This document shows positions 60,303 to 64,000 of a DNA stretch of 64,000 nucleotides, in pieces. Numbering within the stretch: position 1 is the first letter of the stretch; every line of letters starts with the position of its first letter. A model generated the notes under the pieces. The model saw only the letters and a program-made list of their open reading frames with translations, had not been told where the DNA came from and did not search any database. The translations under genes were made by a program, and so were the position numbers. Origin of the DNA: Lindgomyces ingoldianus (lineage: Eukaryota > Ascomycota > Dothideomycetes > Pleosporales > Lindgomycetaceae); assembly GCF_010093535.1 (NCBI RefSeq), contig NW_022985175.1, forward strand, positions 930,001-994,000, written 5' to 3'.

Positions 60303-61847
60303 ATGGCTCTCCTCATGCTTTATCCTCGACTGTCTACGATTAGTCTTCTAATCGTTGCATACATTTCCTGGAGAGTGGCTTCGTACTTTTCCTTCAAATA
60401 CAAATCTAAAGGCCTACCACTACCACCCGGACCTAAGGGCGAACCAGTCCTTGGTCATTTGCGCATCATCCCAGTCGACAATCCCGAATACTATTATCAA
60501 AATCTCTCTAAGGAACTCCAAAGCGATGTCCTCTCTTTCAACGTCCTCGGCCAGCCCGTCGTCGTTCTCAACAGCGTTCAGGCCGCCATTGACCTCTTCG
60601 ACAAACGAGGAGCCAACTACTGTGATAGACCCCGTTTCGTATTATTCGAAGTCATGGGATGGAGCATGACACTCACCTTTCTACGTTGGGGTCCGCAATT
60701 CCGGATGCATAGGAAAGTGCTGCAGAAAACGTTTCAGAAAAGCAGTATCGCTCAGTACCGACCTCTTCAAGAAAAGGAATCCAAAGTGCTAGTGGAAGGG
60801 CTCCTTAAAAATCCGGGAGATTGGGAAAGACTACTGAGGAGGTTTGCAACGGCTATAGTAATGGGAATTGGCTTCGGAGTTCAGATTGATGACGATAAAG
60901 ATCCCCATATTCAGATGGCCATCGATGCTTCGTATGCGCTTGGGCATGGTGGAGCCCCGGCTGGAACGCTTGTAGACTTCTTTCCGATTGTTAAGAGCCT
61001 ACCAAATTGGCTGGTACGAGATCGGAGTTTGAAATTCGCAAGAGATTGGAGGTGGGCAATTCGGCAAATCCACGAAGCTCCTTACGCAGCTGGTGAGAAG
61101 CGGTCCATAGAAGCGTCACTTGTGCGTACGCTGCTCAGTGAACGACAGAAAAGACTCGATAAGGGAGAACCTGAAGAGATGACTATCGAAGACATCAAAG
61201 GAGCCGCTGGAGCCGTATACGCCGCAGGTCAAGATACGACGTGGAGTACGTTGGTAGTCTTCGTCCTCAACATGGTTCTCCACCCCGAAGTCCAGGATAA
61301 AGCCCAAAAGATCATTGACACTGTAGTTGAACCTGGCCGACTACCGGCATTTGCTGATCGTCCATACCTTCCCTATATTGACTACATAGTCCAAGAAACT
61401 CTCCGTTGGTGTCCTGTTTCTCCTGTTGGCGTTCCGCACCGAAGTATCGAGGATGACGTATACAATGGCTTCTTCATACCTGCTGGCTCATTTGTGTATG
61501 CGAATGCTAGGGCAATGACGCACGACGAGCGCACATACTCCAACCCGGACGAATTCGACCCTGATCGATATATTCCACAATCCGAAGGCGGACGCGGCGA
61601 GCCGTTCCCCAAGGGACAATTTGGCTTCGGCCGCCGAGTATGCGTAGGACAGCACCTAGCAGAAGCCAGTATCTGGATAGTGGTTGCAAGCCTCTTGTCT
61701 GTGATCCAGGTTGAGCGATGGCGGAACCTGGAGACGGGATTGGAAGAGATTCCAAAAGTTAAATTGACGAATGGGCTTACAAGCCATCCTCAATCGTTCA
61801 AATGCAGCATTGTTCCGAGACAACACAGGCTTGTGAGACAAAGGTAA
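60303..61847 (+). CDS. Cytochrome P450 monooxygenase
   Basis: Single uninterrupted frame of 514 residues, start GCCATGGCT. It has a membrane anchor at about residues 10-30 followed by the proline hinge LPLPPGPKGEP. The I-helix oxygen-activation motif AGQDTT is at about 308-313. The K-helix ExxR is in ETLRWCPVSPVGVPHR, followed by a PERF-like DPDRYIP. The haem-binding FGFGRRVCVG has ligand Cys447. All catalytic landmarks are intact, and the length is standard. It acts at the endoplasmic reticulum, with electrons from P450 reductase. The overall style (ProGly hinge, short C-terminus) resembles fungal P450s called O-methylsterigmatocystin oxidoreductase-like, but family number and substrate cannot be set from sequence alone. 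No introns. Head-to-head with a broken homogentisate dioxygenase, which may hint at a former aromatic-degradation pair. Confidence 0.93.
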   Translation: MALLMLYPRLSTISLLIVAYISWRVASYFSFKYKSKGLPLPPGPKGEPVLGHLRIIPVDNPEYYYQNLSKELQSDVLSFNVLGQPVVVLNSVQAAIDLFDKRGANYCDRPRFVLFEVMGWSMTLTFLRWGPQFRMHRKVLQKTFQKSSIAQYRPLQEKESKVLVEGLLKNPGDWERLLRRFATAIVMGIGFGVQIDDDKDPHIQMAIDASYALGHGGAPAGTLVDFFPIVKSLPNWLVRDRSLKFARDWRWAIRQIHEAPYAAGEKRSIEASLVRTLLSERQKRLDKGEPEEMTIEDIKGAAGAVYAAGQDTTWSTLVVFVLNMVLHPEVQDKAQKIIDTVVEPGRLPAFADRPYLPYIDYIVQETLRWCPVSPVGVPHRSIEDDVYNGFFIPAGSFVYANARAMTHDERTYSNPDEFDPDRYIPQSEGGRGEPFPKGQFGFGRRVCVGQHLAEASIWIVVASLLSVIQVERWRNLETGLEEIPKVKLTNGLTSHPQSFKCSIVPRQHRLVRQR

Positions 61848-62656
61848 ATCAGGTAATTCCCATCTCCTCGATCTGCAGCAACTGCAGAACTTACCTATCA
61901 CGTCGTTGTAGTCTCACACTTACTCCAAGGAAATCTTCAGGCTGGTGGGCAAGGTGGAGGGAATATTAAGGTAATTATTAAGGAAGATGAGAGAAGTACG
62001 GCCATAGTTTAAGCCTGTTTACGACACCCGCGCTTAGAGGAATAAAGCGAAAAGTGCAATCACCTGTGCCCCACCGTCCTAATTGTGGCCCAACTGGGGA
62101 CAATGTTGGGTGAACTTGTTTCTTTTTTTGTGCTTTGCCCACAACCACCAGCTTGCTTTGAATCAAGAAAGCCTTGCCAGACTAAAACAGACTTAGCAAA
62201 TAGAGCGACCTCGCATCTTCGTAAAACTCATAACACCATCTAGATTACACTTCGGTAGCAGAATTGGGCTCCCTGCTTAGCTTTCATTCCTTTCATGGAA
62301 TAACTAGCGTACCTCATGCGAATTCGAGACACGGCTACCGATTCGCCAATCTTGCCTCACGGCCGCAAATATAGTTCCACCAGAGCCCATCAGCCTTGCG
62401 ATAGGGGCGGTGGCTCTGGCCAGTTTATTCTCAACTTGTCTCGATTTCTTCGAATTGGTCGATACCGTGCGCAACTTCTCCCGTGACTTCGAGATTTCAA
62501 TCACAAAACTAGATACTCACTGAACCATATTCGGAATTTAGTGTAGCGCCATCGGACTAGATGGTGGCGGAAGCAGCTTCAAAGTATATCTTCTCGGACC
62601 GGAAATTCTACCCACGATATATCGCTTACTGCAGAATTTGATGCCCTTTTTCCAAG
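61848..62656. other. Intergenic, no supported gene
   Basis: P450 3' flank; ORFs below 85 codons without recognisable content. Confidence 0.4.
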
Positions 62657-62664
62657 ATGCGGAG

Positions 62665-63664
62665 CAGTGTGTCCAACCGTTAGTACACCTAATAGTACAG
62701 TACTGCAGTACACTGATTTTGGTCACGTACGTACGTACAGGGCATCTACTCAGTATACTGTACTATACATGAGGCTGCTGTACTAACCGTTTACGGTAGT
62801 TATATAGGATTTTTGGTGGTTTTGGGCGGTTGAAGGCAGGTTGCTGAGGGCCAGGGGGCTCGTGTTCGGAGATTAATGCGGAGAATGCCGTTATTGCCTG
62901 TTTTGTTAGCAATCTTCTAACAAATTCAGCAACTATGCCATCTACGTTATTCTTTTGCCCATCAAATAATACACTATCTCTACCGCCAAGCCCTCTCTCC
63001 TATTGGTCTGGATATAAGCCGGTTATTGATCTGATTGGTAGAAAATTAAATAACCAAAAAGCTTTGTTATTCTACATTTTTAAGCTTCAAGTAATCATTC
63101 TGCTCTGCTACATAGTTAATCTGGCCTTCTTTTTTCCTTATCATAATTAAAGACAACGCAGTCAGGGGTGTTAAAATCACTTCTGCTGCGTGGTTTTTCC
63201 CTCTAAATATAATTAGCGCTGCTAAGACCTTCTAAGCAAAGCCTGTTATCCTTCCTAATTAGGACTAGCCACTTTCTTCCTAGAAAGGAAGGATAATCTG
63301 CTTGTTATAATGTCCCAATTCCTATCCTAATCAACAACGCGGTCAACAATAGAGGCTCTTTAACTGCAGAAGAATTAGTTACGTAACAACGCTGTTACTA
63401 GTGAGCTGACTAAGCTTACAGAGTACATTAAAACAGTAAGATCAACAACAGTAGATCTCACAAGGGGTATCACAACTTCCTAATTAGGTATAGTCTTTAG
63501 CTTCAGCGCAATTACTTCATAATACTTCAATATACTTCAGTTACTGTATCCTAACCGTACACTGACGTCATCTCCTCCGTACAGTTAGTTAGTAACAGCC
63601 TCCTCTTCCGTAACTGTACTATACAGCCTCCAAAAGGCTCCGTAACTAACGGTTGGACACACTG
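62665..63664. mobile_element. Non-autonomous hAT-like transposon, 1000 bp, perfect TIRs and 8-bp duplication
   Basis: The first 20 bases, CAGTGTGTCCAACCGTTAGT (62665-62684), recur exactly inverted at 63645-63664. Immediately outside on both sides stands ATGCGGAG (62657-62664 and 63665-63672), a perfect 8-bp target duplication. The element is exactly 1000 bp. CAGTG-type ends plus an 8-bp duplication are typical of hAT transposons. Subterminal DNA is packed with GTAC words (GTACAGTACTGCAGTAC, ACGTACGTACGTAC, GTATACTGTACTATAC), plausible transposase-binding repeats. Inside, only a 71-codon hydrophobic ORF (62935-63150) exists, so a transposase must come from elsewhere. The intact ends suggest relatively recent insertion. 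Confidence 0.85.
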
Positions 63665-63672
63665 ATGCGGAG

Positions 63673-64000
63673 AAGTTTCGAATACGATATGGAATGAAGC
63701 AGATCAAGGAAACTATGACTAGCACAACAACCTCAAGGCAACTCAACAAGGTGATTACCATCAAAGCTTCTGAGCAGCTGTCGGTATGAGGAATAGGCAG
63801 ACTATGGATAAATTGCTAGATTCGTAGTAGCGACCACTTCGTTTGCAGGAAAGGATAGATAACCCACATCCACTGCTTGCCCATTTGCCCAGAGTATCAT
63901 CACCTCGATATTTTGAATACCCTAGGACACTACGCAAGGAAACCCGAGTATTGGAAAAAATTCAGTCATATGATTCTTCTAGCACCCCTTCAAGCCACTT
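63673..64000. other. Intergenic, nothing recognised
   Basis: The last 328 bases show no coding, RNA or repeat feature I can support. Confidence 0.4.

Noticed and set aside
62935..63150. 71-codon ORF inside the 1000-bp element as a transposase
   Set aside because: Too short, hydrophobic, and without any hAT transposase or dimerisation motif.

Overview
The window looks like nuclear DNA of a filamentous ascomycete (Pezizomycotina; family content would fit a leotiomycete or sordariomycete, but this is inference). The grounds are spliceosomal introns of about 41-72 bp (one of 153 bp) with GT..AG ends, and fungal families: a rhodopsin-like seven-helix protein, a Zn2Cys6 regulator, a GMC oxidoreductase, a DUF3684 protein and HypA/Trs120. 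Other signs are long non-coding gaps and decayed DNA transposons. I saw no tRNA, rRNA or CRISPR array. Exon structures were worked out by eye from reading frames and splice sites, so junctions are predictions.

Layout. 1-6.8 kb is gene-poor. It holds a decayed hydrophobic reading frame, a small hAT-like element (2007-2714), and a long-inverted-repeat element (about 3573-4955) built around a 152-bp tandem repeat. 6.8-18.1 kb carries a rhodopsin-like membrane protein (+), a secreted type-B carboxylesterase (-), and a divergent pair: a phytanoyl-CoA-dioxygenase-like enzyme (-) and a Zn2Cys6 transcription factor (+). 21.3-27.1 kb carries an M6-type metallopeptidase fused to a ricin-B-type lectin module (+) and a single-exon FAD monooxygenase (+). 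30.2-38.8 kb has two minus-strand genes, a full-length ABCA-type transporter and a secreted GMC oxidoreductase.

38.8-43.2 kb is decayed: a pseudogene of a fungal DUF8035-like protein and a Tc1/mariner-like miniature element with TA target duplication. 43.2-53.7 kb is a conserved housekeeping pair transcribed divergently: Trs120/HypA (TRAPPII subunit, -) and a 1713-residue Hsp90-type-ATPase/DUF3684 protein (+). 54-64 kb is accessory again: a doubtful small secreted-protein remnant, a diverged hAT-like element (55.08-56.12 kb), decayed reading frames, a pseudogene of homogentisate 1,2-dioxygenase, an intronless cytochrome P450, and a well-preserved 1000-bp hAT-like element with perfect 20-bp terminal repeats and an 8-bp target duplication.

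Function. The dioxygenase, FAD monooxygenase, GMC oxidoreductase, P450, esterase, transporter and regulator are tailoring or catabolic enzymes. No polyketide, peptide or terpene synthase is visible, so a classical biosynthetic cluster is not supported. The most specific regulatory hypothesis is that the Zn2Cys6 factor controls the dioxygenase with which it shares a 488-bp intergenic region.
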